Of a stretch of 64,000 nt of DNA, positions 42,928 to 52,000 are shown in pieces (positions within the stretch are counted from its first letter, which is position 1; every line of letters begins with the position of its first letter). Below the pieces are notes generated by a model. The model was given only the letters and a program-made list of their open reading frames with translations. It searched no databases and was not told where the DNA came from. The stretch is from Marinifilaceae bacterium. GTDB lineage: Bacteria > Bacteroidota > Bacteroidia > Bacteroidales > Marinifilaceae. A program made the position numbers and the translations under genes. Where the stretch lies: NCBI GenBank assembly GCA_016936255.1, contig JAFGYE010000048.1, forward strand, positions 1-64,000. Reading direction: 5' to 3'.

Positions 42928-43222
42928 AAATTACTGTTGTATTGAAGATCAAATTAAAAGAATAAAGGTAGAATTAAAAAGTATTTTGTTCTTTCCGTAT
43001 CGTTGTGAATGATTTATTTCGTTGACTATTTAGATTCATTCTAAAGTATTTTAGCAGGCTAATTTATATGTATTTGGCTAGGCTGGAATCCTACTTCTTT
43101 ATACTTTTGAATTGTAAATATGTGCTGTAATATCAGTATGGAATCGATTGCGAATCAGATCTTTTGAGTTGTGGTGTTGCAGTTGTTTAGCATTTTATTC
43201 ATTCATTTATTTAAGAAAAGTA
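42928..43222. other. Divergent promoter region upstream of the NfnA gene
   Basis: About 295 bases with no gene that I can support. A reading frame from 43148 adds 25 residues to the NfnA protein, but this leader is unlike the family. It should carry divergent promoters for the DksA-like and NfnA genes. Confidence 0.4.
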
Positions 43223-44041
43223 ATGAACAAGATAGTTGAAAAAGAGAATTTTTCAGAAAAAGTAGTGAAAATTGTGGTTGAGGCACCTTTAATTGCTAAG
43301 GCCCGCAAACCGGGTAATTTTGTAATTGTACGGGTAGGTGAAAAAGGGGAACGTATCCCTTTGACCATTGCTGGTGCTGATGTTTCCAGGGGAACCATTA
43401 CCATTATCGTTCAGAAAATGGGCGTGTCATCTATTAAGCTGTGTCAGCTTGAAGTTGGAGATTATGTAACCGATTTGGTAGGCCCGCTGGGTAAACCAAC
43501 CGAAATACATAAGGTTGGCACGGTGCTTTGCTGCGGTGGCGGTGTTGGTGTTGCACCACTGCTTCCAATTGTTGAAGGATACAAAAAAGCGGGTAATCGT
43601 GTCATTACTGTTATTGCAGCAAGATCAAAAGATCTGTTGATTCTGGAGGAAGAAATGCGCAAACATTCTGATGAGCTGATCGTGATGACTGACGACGGAT
43701 CGCATGGAAGAAAAGGTTTGGTTACTGAAGGTATGGAAGAGGTTATTAAGCGTGAAAAAGTGGATGAGTGTATCACCATTGGTCCTGCTGTAATGATGAA
43801 ATTCTGTTCTTTGCTGACCAAGAAATATGAAATTCCTACTATGGCGAGTTTGAATAGTATTATGGTTGACGGAACCGGTATGTGCGGAGCATGCAGAGTT
43901 ACCGTTGATGGTAAAACTAAATTTACTTGCGTAGATGGACCTGAGTTTGATGCGCATAAAATTGATTTTGACGAAATGATGTCGAGATTAGGAGGTTACA
44001 AGGAAGAAGAAAATGACAAAATGGATCATTTTCAAAATTAA
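43223..44041 (+). CDS. nfnA: NfnA-type ferredoxin:NADP+ oxidoreductase subunit alpha (SudB-like)
   Basis: About 272 residues from ATG 43223 (start 'MNKIVEKENFSEKVVKIVV'). The N-terminal FAD-binding barrel has 'ARKPGNFVIVRVGEKGERIPLTI', the NAD-binding half 'TVLCCGGGVGVAPLLPIVEGYKKAG' and the C-terminus a [2Fe-2S] site 'DGTGMCGACRVTVDGKTKFTCVDGP'. This is the small subunit of NADH-dependent reduced ferredoxin:NADP+ oxidoreductase (NfnAB) or sulfide dehydrogenase. With the next gene it forms an electron-bifurcating or transhydrogenase pair; which direction it runs cannot be told from sequence. Confidence 0.9.
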   Translation: MNKIVEKENFSEKVVKIVVEAPLIAKARKPGNFVIVRVGEKGERIPLTIAGADVSRGTITIIVQKMGVSSIKLCQLEVGDYVTDLVGPLGKPTEIHKVGTVLCCGGGVGVAPLLPIVEGYKKAGNRVITVIAARSKDLLILEEEMRKHSDELIVMTDDGSHGRKGLVTEGMEEVIKREKVDECITIGPAVMMKFCSLLTKKYEIPTMASLNSIMVDGTGMCGACRVTVDGKTKFTCVDGPEFDAHKIDFDEMMSRLGGYKEEENDKMDHFQN

Positions 44042-44064
44042 TCAACTAAAGACAAAACAGGACA

Positions 44065-45567
44065 ATGGAAAGGTCTGAAGAATATATAAAAAACGAGCGT
44101 AAACAAGAGTGGAGAGTCGAACTTCAAAAACTGACAAAAGCCAAAGATCGTATGGCGATTGAAAGGGTGGAGATGACAGAAATGGCTCCTGAAGAGCGAA
44201 TTAAATCTCAGCGCGTTGAGGTGAATGTAGGTCTGACTAAAGAGCAGGCAATGTTAGAGGCAACACGTTGTATGGATTGCGTAAATCCAACTTGTATGGA
44301 AGGCTGTCCGGTAAGTATCAATATTCCCAAATTTATTAAAAATATTGAACGCGGAAACATTTTGGAGGCAGCAGCGGTTTTAAAAGAAACCAGTGCGTTA
44401 CCAGCTGTTTGTGGTCGTGTTTGCCCGCAGGAAGTTCAATGTGAACAGAGATGCTTTTATGTTGAGAAATTGAATCTGCCTTCTGTGGCAATTGGTCATT
44501 TGGAGCGTTTTGCCGCTGATTTTGAAAGAGAATCCGGTGTAATTTCTGTTCCTGAATTGGCAGAATCAAATGGTGTTAAAGTAGCTGTTATCGGTTCCGG
44601 ACCATCAGGTTTGTCTTTTGCCGGCGATATGGCTAAATTGGGTTACGATGTAACTGTTTTCGAAGCACTTCACGAAATTGGTGGTGTTTTAAAATATGGT
44701 ATTCCTGAATTCCGTTTGCCAAATGCTGTTGTTGATGTAGAAATTGAAAATTTACGCCGGATGGGTGTGAAATTCATCACCAACTATATTGTAGGCCAAA
44801 CCGCAAGTTTAGATGATTTAAGAGAAGAAGGATATAAAGCATTTTATGTAGGTAGCGGTGCTGGCTTGCCTCGTTTCATGAATATTCCTGGTGAAAATTC
44901 GAACGGAATTATGTCATCAAATGAGTATTTAACCCGTGTAAATTTGATGGGAGCTGATTCGGAAGAATCGGATACGCCAATATTGCGTGGTAAAAATGTT
45001 GTGGTTGTTGGCGGTGGTAACACTGCTATGGATTCGGTTCGTACTGCAAAACGATTAGGTGCCGAAAGAGCAATTATTGTTTACCGTCGTTCTGAAGAAG
45101 AAATGCCTGCACGTGTTGAGGAAGTTCATCATGCCAAACAGGAGGGAATCGAATTTCTTACCTTAACGAACCCAATTGAATACATTGCTGACGAAAATAG
45201 TCGTGTGAAGCAAATCAAGGTTCAGAAAATGGAATTAGGTGAACCTGATGCATCGGGTAGAAGAAGACCAATTCCAATGGAAGGTTCTGAATATACGATT
45301 GATGCAACTGTAGTTGTGGTTGCTGTAGGAGTTTCTCCAAATCCATTGATTCCAAATTCGGTGGAAGGCTTGGAGGTTTCGAAATGGGGAACGATTGAAG
45401 TTGTTAAAGATAAAATGCAATCATCAATTCCTGAAGTATTTGCAGGTGGAGATATTGTTCGCGGTGGTGCTACTGTTATTCTTGCAATGGGAGATGGCAG
45501 AAAAGCGGCTAAAAACATGAATATCTATTTGCAGGAAAAATATTTATCCAATAAAGTGGAACACTAA
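44065..45567 (+). CDS. nfnB: NfnB/GltD-like subunit (glutamate synthase small-chain type)
   Basis: A 500-residue flavoprotein. An N-terminal region with two 4Fe-4S motifs is seen ('CMDCVNPTCMEGCPVSINIPKFI' and 'CGRVCPQEVQCEQRC'), followed by an FAD domain 'VAVIGSGPSGLSFAGDMAKLG', 'GGVLKYGIPEFRLP', and an NADPH domain 'NVVVVGGGNTAMDSVRTAKRLGA' with the closing 'VFAGGDIVRGGATVILAMGDGRKAA'. Pairing with NfnA 23 bases upstream, rather than with a GltB gene, argues for NfnB or sulfide dehydrogenase SudA instead of glutamate synthase. Confidence 0.9.
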   Translation: MERSEEYIKNERKQEWRVELQKLTKAKDRMAIERVEMTEMAPEERIKSQRVEVNVGLTKEQAMLEATRCMDCVNPTCMEGCPVSINIPKFIKNIERGNILEAAAVLKETSALPAVCGRVCPQEVQCEQRCFYVEKLNLPSVAIGHLERFAADFERESGVISVPELAESNGVKVAVIGSGPSGLSFAGDMAKLGYDVTVFEALHEIGGVLKYGIPEFRLPNAVVDVEIENLRRMGVKFITNYIVGQTASLDDLREEGYKAFYVGSGAGLPRFMNIPGENSNGIMSSNEYLTRVNLMGADSEESDTPILRGKNVVVVGGGNTAMDSVRTAKRLGAERAIIVYRRSEEEMPARVEEVHHAKQEGIEFLTLTNPIEYIADENSRVKQIKVQKMELGEPDASGRRRPIPMEGSEYTIDATVVVVAVGVSPNPLIPNSVEGLEVSKWGTIEVVKDKMQSSIPEVFAGGDIVRGGATVILAMGDGRKAAKNMNIYLQEKYLSNKVEH

Positions 45568-45579
45568 AAATTAGAAAAA

Positions 45580-46038
45580 ATGAAAGAGTTTAATTCACTT
45601 GAAGATATTTTAGATTTTGCCATTAATGAAGAGCAAATGGCTGCTGATTTTTATACCGAACTTGCTGGTAAAATGAAACATCAGGAGATGAAGGATACTT
45701 TTGAGCAATATGCTTTGGAAGAAATCGGTCATCGCTCTAAGCTGGAAGCTATTAAAAATGGTAAAAAATATCAGGTTTCGGAGGCTAAAATTGCTGATTT
45801 AAAAATTGCTGATTATTTACTGGATGTAGATGTTGATAAAACAAATATTACTTATCAGGAAGCGTTAATTCTTGCTATGAAAAAGGAGAAAATCGCTTTT
45901 AGATTGTATAATGATCTTGCTTCTGCAGCTACAGATGAACCTTCAAAAAAATTATTCCTTATGCTTGCCCAGGAAGAAGCAAAGCATAAACTGCGTTTTG
46001 AAGTGGAATACGATAATAATATTCTAACAGAGAATTAG
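45580..46038 (+). CDS. Rubrerythrin/ferritin-like diiron protein
   Basis: A 152-residue four-helix protein without the C-terminal rubredoxin domain. Helix pairs carry the diiron pattern: 'EEQMAADFYTELA' (about 17-29), 'ALEEIGHRSKLEAI' with Glu and His51, 'KKEKIAFRLYNDLA' and 'AQEEAKHKLRFEVEYD' with Glu and His136. Rubrerythrin-type proteins reduce peroxide or store iron in anaerobes. It starts 12 bases after nfnB, so electrons may come from the NfnAB neighbourhood, but that is inference. Confidence 0.88.
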   Translation: MKEFNSLEDILDFAINEEQMAADFYTELAGKMKHQEMKDTFEQYALEEIGHRSKLEAIKNGKKYQVSEAKIADLKIADYLLDVDVDKTNITYQEALILAMKKEKIAFRLYNDLASAATDEPSKKLFLMLAQEEAKHKLRFEVEYDNNILTEN

Positions 46039-46060
46039 AATTGTAATAGACATACTAAAA

Positions 46061-46089
46061 AAAGTCTTGAGAAATCAAGGCTTTTTTTT
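46061..46089 (+). terminator. Terminator after the nfnAB-ferritin unit
   Basis: A 10-bp stem (AAAGTCTTGA / TCAAGGCTTT, one G-U pair) with a GAAA loop and a nine-base T run, 22 bases after the stop codon. Confidence 0.9.
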
Positions 46090-46218
46090 TTGATTAAAAA
46101 TTATTTTGTGTTGCGCATTAATATTTTGTAACTTATAAGGTCAAGCTTTAAAAACACACACATCAATCTGAAAGAGGGTTTTAATTCGTATGAGATTATT
46201 AATTAATAAAAATTAAGA

Positions 46219-46674
46219 ATGAAAATTTTTAGGACATTTGAGGAAATTATTGATTATGCAATCGATAAAGAGATGGATGAAATAGAATTTTACTCAGAGG
46301 TTGCAAGTCGAATGGACAGGAAACATGTGAAAGGACTTTTTTGGGATATTGCTTTGGAGAAAACTGCAAGAATGCTTCGGCTGGAGAAGATGAAGGATGT
46401 GAAACCTGAATTGAACCTGGATGAAATTAAGGATATGAAAATTACTGCTAGTCTTGAGGATGTAGATTACACCAGAAATGATTTGACCTATCAGGATGCA
46501 CTGATTATTGCAATGAAAAAAGAAAAGGCAAAATTTAAATTTTATTTGAGTATGGCCGAGAGTGCTGTTAATAAGGAATGCAGAGAAACTTTTTTGGCTC
46601 TGGCTAATGATGAGGCACGACAAAAATTGAAATTTGAAATAGAGTATGACGAACATATTTTAGTAGAGAATTGA
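46219..46674 (+). CDS. Ferritin-like paralogue that has lost the diiron histidines
   Basis: A 151-residue protein clearly related to the preceding diiron protein along its full length ('DALIIAMKKEKAKFKFY' against 'EALILAMKKEKIAFRLY', same 'FE(I/V)EYD' ending). At the two positions where the neighbour has histidine ligands, this copy has Arg51 ('ALEKTARMLRLE') and Gln135 ('NDEARQKLKF'). A normal diiron centre is therefore unlikely. It has its own upstream region and terminator, so it is expressed separately. It may be a structural partner or a repurposed fold. Confidence 0.85.
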   Translation: MKIFRTFEEIIDYAIDKEMDEIEFYSEVASRMDRKHVKGLFWDIALEKTARMLRLEKMKDVKPELNLDEIKDMKITASLEDVDYTRNDLTYQDALIIAMKKEKAKFKFYLSMAESAVNKECRETFLALANDEARQKLKFEIEYDEHILVEN

Positions 46675-46714
46675 TTTGTAAAAATAATGAGGGATCGTTA
46701 TTTTGAAGTAAGAT

Positions 46715-46756
46715 AAAATCGAAATTCAGGTGAAGAATTTCGATTTTACTTTTTTA
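46715..46756 (+). terminator. Terminator after the ferritin-like paralogue
   Basis: A 13-bp stem (AAAATCGAAATTC at 46715-46727 with GAATTTCGATTTT at 46735-46747) with an AGGTGAA loop, followed by a T-rich tail. Confidence 0.85.
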
Positions 46757-46854
46757 CGGTTCAATTATTGTAGATATTTTGTTTTCCAAGCTGACTTTAG
46801 TATTTTTGTTAGTTATTACTAGTGAACTATAAATATTTGAAATACAGATAATTA

Positions 46855-48795
46855 ATGCATTATTTTTTTCGAAGTATTCTTCTGATATGTCTCCTTGCTG
46901 GAGCCGTAAATTTTACGAAAGCTCAAACTACAAATGTTGAGTTGTCTAATAATAAGGTTGTTGTAGGTGGTCAACCCTGCTTTTTGCATCTTGTTAAAGA
47001 AAAGCAAACCTTATTTTCTATTAGTCGGGCATATGGTGTCGACCTCGCTGTTATTTTGCAGGTAAATCGAAAAACGGAAGCAACAGTTAATGTTGGTGAG
47101 GTTTTAAGAATTCCGGTTGTAGATGCAGAAACCGTTCTTTCTCCTGTTTTAGTGAAAACGGAAGATGAAAATTTCTTTTATTACATCGTGAAAAAAGGGG
47201 ACACACTATTTTCTTTATATAAAAAATATGGTGTTGATATTGCTTTAATAAAGGCCTCAAATCCAGATATGGGAGACAGCTTACGTTTGGGTACAATTGT
47301 TAAGGTTCCTAAAATCGTTAAAAAAACACAGCTAAATACAATTCCTAAACACGATAAGAATTATTACTATTATGTGATAAAACAAGGCGATACAGAATCT
47401 TCCATATCCCGTCAGTTTTTTATGAATCTGCGAAAATTCAAAAAGTTAAATCCTAAACTGAAAAGTACAGCTTTAAAGATTGGCGATTGGGTTCGGATAC
47501 CCAGGTATTTGGTTCCTCCGGAATATTTTGTGGAGACGGAAGATCAAAAGGATACAATTGCAAAAAAATACCAGATTACAGATACTGTTGTTGCTAAAGT
47601 CGATTTAATACCTCTAAGTCAGAATAAAATACGAATAGCATTGTTTTTGCCTTTGTATCTGGATGCGAATGATTCTATAAATAGAAGTATTTCCTATAAG
47701 GATACTATTGAAATTGTTACGGAGAGAAATCCACGTATTTTATACAATAAATCTCATGATTTTATTCGTTTTTACCAAGGTATTCTTTTGGCTGTAGATT
47801 CTCTGCAAAAAGAGGGTTTATCGGTAGATCTTCATGTTTTTGATACAGAAAAAAATCCTGAACGCGTTCAGCGAATCATCGATGGACTGCAATATACTGA
47901 TTTGGATTTTATGATAGGCCCGGTTTATCAAAGTACATTTTCGATTGTGGCAGATTTTGCCCAAAGAAGAAGAATCCCTATTATTTCACCTCTTTCGCCA
48001 AAGAATTCAGAGCTCACAACGAATCCATTCGTTATTCAAATGAATACTTCTATTCAATCGATTTGTGGAAAAATATCCGACTATGTTTGTTTCGAGTTGG
48101 ATACGAGGAATTTAGTTGTTGTTCATCCTGATCGCTATGAGCATTTGAATGAATTTCAGTTGGTTACAGATATTGAACGGAATATGTTTGAAAAAGGAAA
48201 GTACTGGGAAAATGGTGATATGACTTATAAAAAGATATCATTTGATGAATACGGACTTTTTGGAATTGAACGCATGCTGAGCGATACATGTGAAAATGTA
48301 ATTCTAGTGCCTTCTACCAAACAACCGTATGTTGAAAATATAATCTCCAATTTAAATGTTTTAAGTCAACGTTTCGATATTCGTTTAATGGGTTTTCCTG
48401 TGTGGCAGCGATTTAATAGTTTGGATGCCGAACTATTCTACAATTTAAATCTAAGTGTGATAACTCCATACAATATTGATTATAAGGATGCTAAAGTTGA
48501 TTTGTTCGTTACAGATTTTAGAGAGAAATTTACATGTGAACCGAATGATTTTAGTTTTAGGGCATTTGATTTGTGTCGATTTTTTTCCAAGGCTGTAAGC
48601 CGGTATGGACATGATTTTCCTGATCATTTGAATGAATTGAAATTGGATTTGCTGCAATCAAATTACCATTTTAAAAGAGTAAATGCGTTTGGAGGACTCG
48701 AAAATCAAGGAGTTCAGATTGTAAATTATTCCCGGGATTTTAAGATAAGACATTCCATCCCTAAATCTCAAAATACTTTTCAGATATCAGAATAG
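46855..48795 (+). CDS. LysM-domain and periplasmic-binding-fold protein
   Basis: A 646-residue exported protein. A signal peptide (about 1-23, ending 'NFTKAQ') is followed by three LysM domains (about 44-86, 107-150 and 166-212; e.g. 'YYIVKKGDTLFSLYKKYGVDIALIKASNPDM'), which bind peptidoglycan. From about 258 ('IRIALFLPLYLDAND') the protein has a type I periplasmic-binding fold as in amino-acid ABC transport substrate-binding proteins ('DFMIGPVYQSTFSIVADFAQRRRIPIISPLSP'). Bacteroidota often carry this fusion; no transport genes are nearby. Role: probably a cell-wall-anchored sensor or morphogenesis protein. Confidence 0.88.
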   Translation: MHYFFRSILLICLLAGAVNFTKAQTTNVELSNNKVVVGGQPCFLHLVKEKQTLFSISRAYGVDLAVILQVNRKTEATVNVGEVLRIPVVDAETVLSPVLVKTEDENFFYYIVKKGDTLFSLYKKYGVDIALIKASNPDMGDSLRLGTIVKVPKIVKKTQLNTIPKHDKNYYYYVIKQGDTESSISRQFFMNLRKFKKLNPKLKSTALKIGDWVRIPRYLVPPEYFVETEDQKDTIAKKYQITDTVVAKVDLIPLSQNKIRIALFLPLYLDANDSINRSISYKDTIEIVTERNPRILYNKSHDFIRFYQGILLAVDSLQKEGLSVDLHVFDTEKNPERVQRIIDGLQYTDLDFMIGPVYQSTFSIVADFAQRRRIPIISPLSPKNSELTTNPFVIQMNTSIQSICGKISDYVCFELDTRNLVVVHPDRYEHLNEFQLVTDIERNMFEKGKYWENGDMTYKKISFDEYGLFGIERMLSDTCENVILVPSTKQPYVENIISNLNVLSQRFDIRLMGFPVWQRFNSLDAELFYNLNLSVITPYNIDYKDAKVDLFVTDFREKFTCEPNDFSFRAFDLCRFFSKAVSRYGHDFPDHLNELKLDLLQSNYHFKRVNAFGGLENQGVQIVNYSRDFKIRHSIPKSQNTFQISE

Positions 48796-48816
48796 GGTAA
48801 TTAAATTTAAAATTGG

Positions 48817-48850
48817 AAGCTGAATCTATGCGATTCAGCTTTTTTTTTAT
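48817..48850 (+). terminator. Terminator after the LysM protein gene
   Basis: A perfect 10-bp stem (AAGCTGAATC / GATTCAGCTT) with a TATGC loop and a run of eight or nine T residues. Confidence 0.92.
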
Positions 48851-49069
48851 CCGAATACGGATAAATCATCCACAATAGGATGTCTTTTTTTAATAGGGAG
48901 AAAAGTCGTGTATTTACTGACTTTTTTTTATTTGCTTGAGCTTTTATCCAATATCGTAGATATGTGAGAATCTGTAGCTTTAGTGTATGAGACGGTATGA
49001 CAGCTTGTTATGGCTTGTGGTACGTACTTTGGTTCTAACTAAGTGTTAGTTATCTAAAGTCCTGTAATT

Positions 49070-52000
49070 ATGAAAAAATATCTACTCTTGGGATTCCTTT
49101 GGGTTATCTCAGTCATTATTGTACAAGCTCAAAATGCACCGCCAGTCTTAAATTCGGTATCGGGAGTTACGGTTGATAATTCTTTCACTTTGTTATTTAC
49201 TGATGATGGTACATGGCAAAGTCTTATTTCTGAAATACGATATGGAGATGATGTTGTTGATCCATCTGCTTACGATGCAGGTACAACTTCAGGAGAAATT
49301 GTTTTTACTCCATCTGCAAGTGTTTATTTTCAAAATGACACAACCTTAAATATTACTATTGTAACAGATGGAACCTACTTTGATGGTGTGTTTTCACAAA
49401 CGATAGGGCACGGTGCTGCAACAAAGTTTGTTATAACTACTCAGCCGACTGCTCCGGCTTCCAATGGCGGAGTTTTGGGAACACAGCCTGCAGTAAGTCT
49501 GCAGGATCAGTATAGTAATACTTGTACAAGCGATGGAACAAGTTCTGTGGGAGTTGTTGCCAGTGGGGCGAGTTGGGTTTTGGGCGGAACAACGCCTCAA
49601 ACAGCATCATCGGGAGTCGTGACTTTTTCTGGTTTAACAGGGAGCAGCGCTGTTGCTGTTACCGGAGCTGCAATCACTTTTTCTTTGGATGGATTTTCCC
49701 TGATCTCCGATCCATTTGATATTCCTGTCAATGCTCATCCAACACTTTCAGTGCCAACAGATGCTACTGTTGATTCTGATTTTGATATTACTTTTACAGA
49801 TGATGCAACATGGAGAACCGGCATCAGTGAAATTCGATATGGCACCGATGTTCTTCCTGTTGGAGCTTATGATAAAACAAGTGCGGATGCAATCACCATT
49901 AAGCCGTCTCAGTCAGGATTTTTACAGGTTCCTGGTACGAAGAATCTGACCATTGTGTCCAGTGGATATTCGGATGCTGTTGAATCTTTGGAGATGAAGC
50001 ATGGTGCTGCTGCTAATATTGTAATGGTTACTCAACCAACAGCTCCGGCTTCCAATGGAGGTTTATTGGGAACACAGCCTGTAGTTAAATTGCAGGATCA
50101 GTATGGTAATGACTGTACGGGTGATGGTGCAACACAGGTAATTGCAGCCGCTGATGCTTCCGGAGATTGGACTTTGGGGGGGATAGGCACTACTGTTTCT
50201 GCGGTAGGAGGAACTGTTTCGTTTTCCGGACTTACGGGAAGTAGTAATTTGGTTGTTAGTGGGGCATATTTAGTTTTTTCATCAGGCAGCTTGCCAACGC
50301 TCAATTCTTCTCCTTTTGATATTCCAGTAAATACTCCACCAACACTTACTGCCGCTACAGGAGCAACTGTTGATGATGTTTTTGAAATTTCATATTCAGA
50401 TGACTCTAGCTGGGAATCAAGTATTGATTCGATTCGATTTAATGGAACAACCATTTCTGCAAGTGCATATTCTGTAAATTCAACAACAAATAAAATTGTT
50501 TTTACACCTTCGGCAGATCCTTCACTGCAAACTGCTGCATCTGCCAGCTTGGAAATTTTTGTTGATAGCTACAGTCCTGCGAGTACAACCCAAAATATAG
50601 GACATGGTGCAGCAACTAAAATAGTTGTACAAACAGAACCTGTACCGTCCGGTGTGAATGGAAGTCTATTTACCATGCAGCCTGTTGTTGCTATTCAGGA
50701 TCAATATAGTAACATTTGTACTTCGAATAGTACTGTTTCCATTACTGCCGGTGAAAATGATCCTGTTAACTGGACTTTAGGTGGAACTCCAATGGGCACT
50801 GTTGCGTCTGGAGTATTAAACTACACTGATTTATCTGCTAGCAGCGATGCTGCAGTTACAGGAGCTTATATTTCTTTTACAGCATCTGAATTAACAGGAG
50901 TAGCTTCGGCAACATTCGATCTGGGATTAAATTCACCTCCTGTATTAACAGCAGCTTCAGGTGTGACCGTTGATGGTGCATTTACGGTAACTTTTGCTGA
51001 TGAAAACAGTTGGCAAAGTAAAATCAGTAGTATTAGTTATGGTGGTACAGAGATTGATGCTTCTGCTTACAATAAACTAACAAGTGGACAAATAATATTT
51101 GATCCATCCTTATCAACAGCATTGCAAACTGCAGGAACACAAGATTTCGTTTTTATTGCTGCAGGATTCTCAAATGCAGCTTTATCACAAACGATCGGTC
51201 ATGGTGTACCTACCTCAATTAAAGTAAGTGTTGAACCAACAGCACCAACAAGCAATGGTGGTTTATTGGTGCAGCAACCAGTTGTTATTAGTCAGGATCA
51301 ATATCTTAATTCATGCACTTCAGATAATGCAACGGCAATATCTGTAGTGAAGGGCGATACTGGAAATTGGTCGTTGGGTGGCTCACCCAATCAGACTTTA
51401 GTGGGAGGATCATTTACATATACTGATTTGTCGGCTACAAGCGATGCACCGGTTATTGGAGCTTATTTAACTTTTTCATCTGGTAGTTTTGCGGATGTTA
51501 ATTCTGCAACTTTCGATATTCCTGTAAATGCTTCACCTGCTCTTTCTCCCGCAAATAATGCTACGGTTGATGGAGAATTTCAGATCACTTTTACAGATAA
51601 TGCAACATGGAGGGGAAGTATAACTGATATTACATTTGATGGCAATTCTATTCCGGAAGCAGCCTATGATGCCACGAATGCGACTCGAATTATTTTTAAG
51701 CCTGTTGAATCAAATGTCTTACAAACTGCAGGCACAAAAGAAATCATTGTTATTTCCAGTGGCTTTGCTAATGATACTTTAAGTCAGGTGCTTGAGCATG
51801 GGGTTGCTGATGAGCTGTTCATGTTTACACAGCCAGTTGGTCCTTCAGGCAATGGAGGTCAGCTTGCTACCCAGCCAGTAGTTCAATTACGAGATCAATA
51901 CGCAAATATTTGTACTACAGATAATACAAGTACTATTTCGGAAACAACCAGCGGTGGAACCTGGACGTTGGGAGGAACAAGGGGATTAACTGCCGGTTCA

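Noticed and set aside
43148-43222. N-terminal extension of NfnA
   Set aside because: The 25 extra residues are cysteine-rich and hydrophobic, unlike NfnA/SudB proteins, and the family start is at ATG 43223.
44065-45567. Glutamate synthase small subunit (GltD)
   Set aside because: There is no GltB gene nearby and the upstream partner is NfnA-like, so NfnB or sulfide dehydrogenase fits better.
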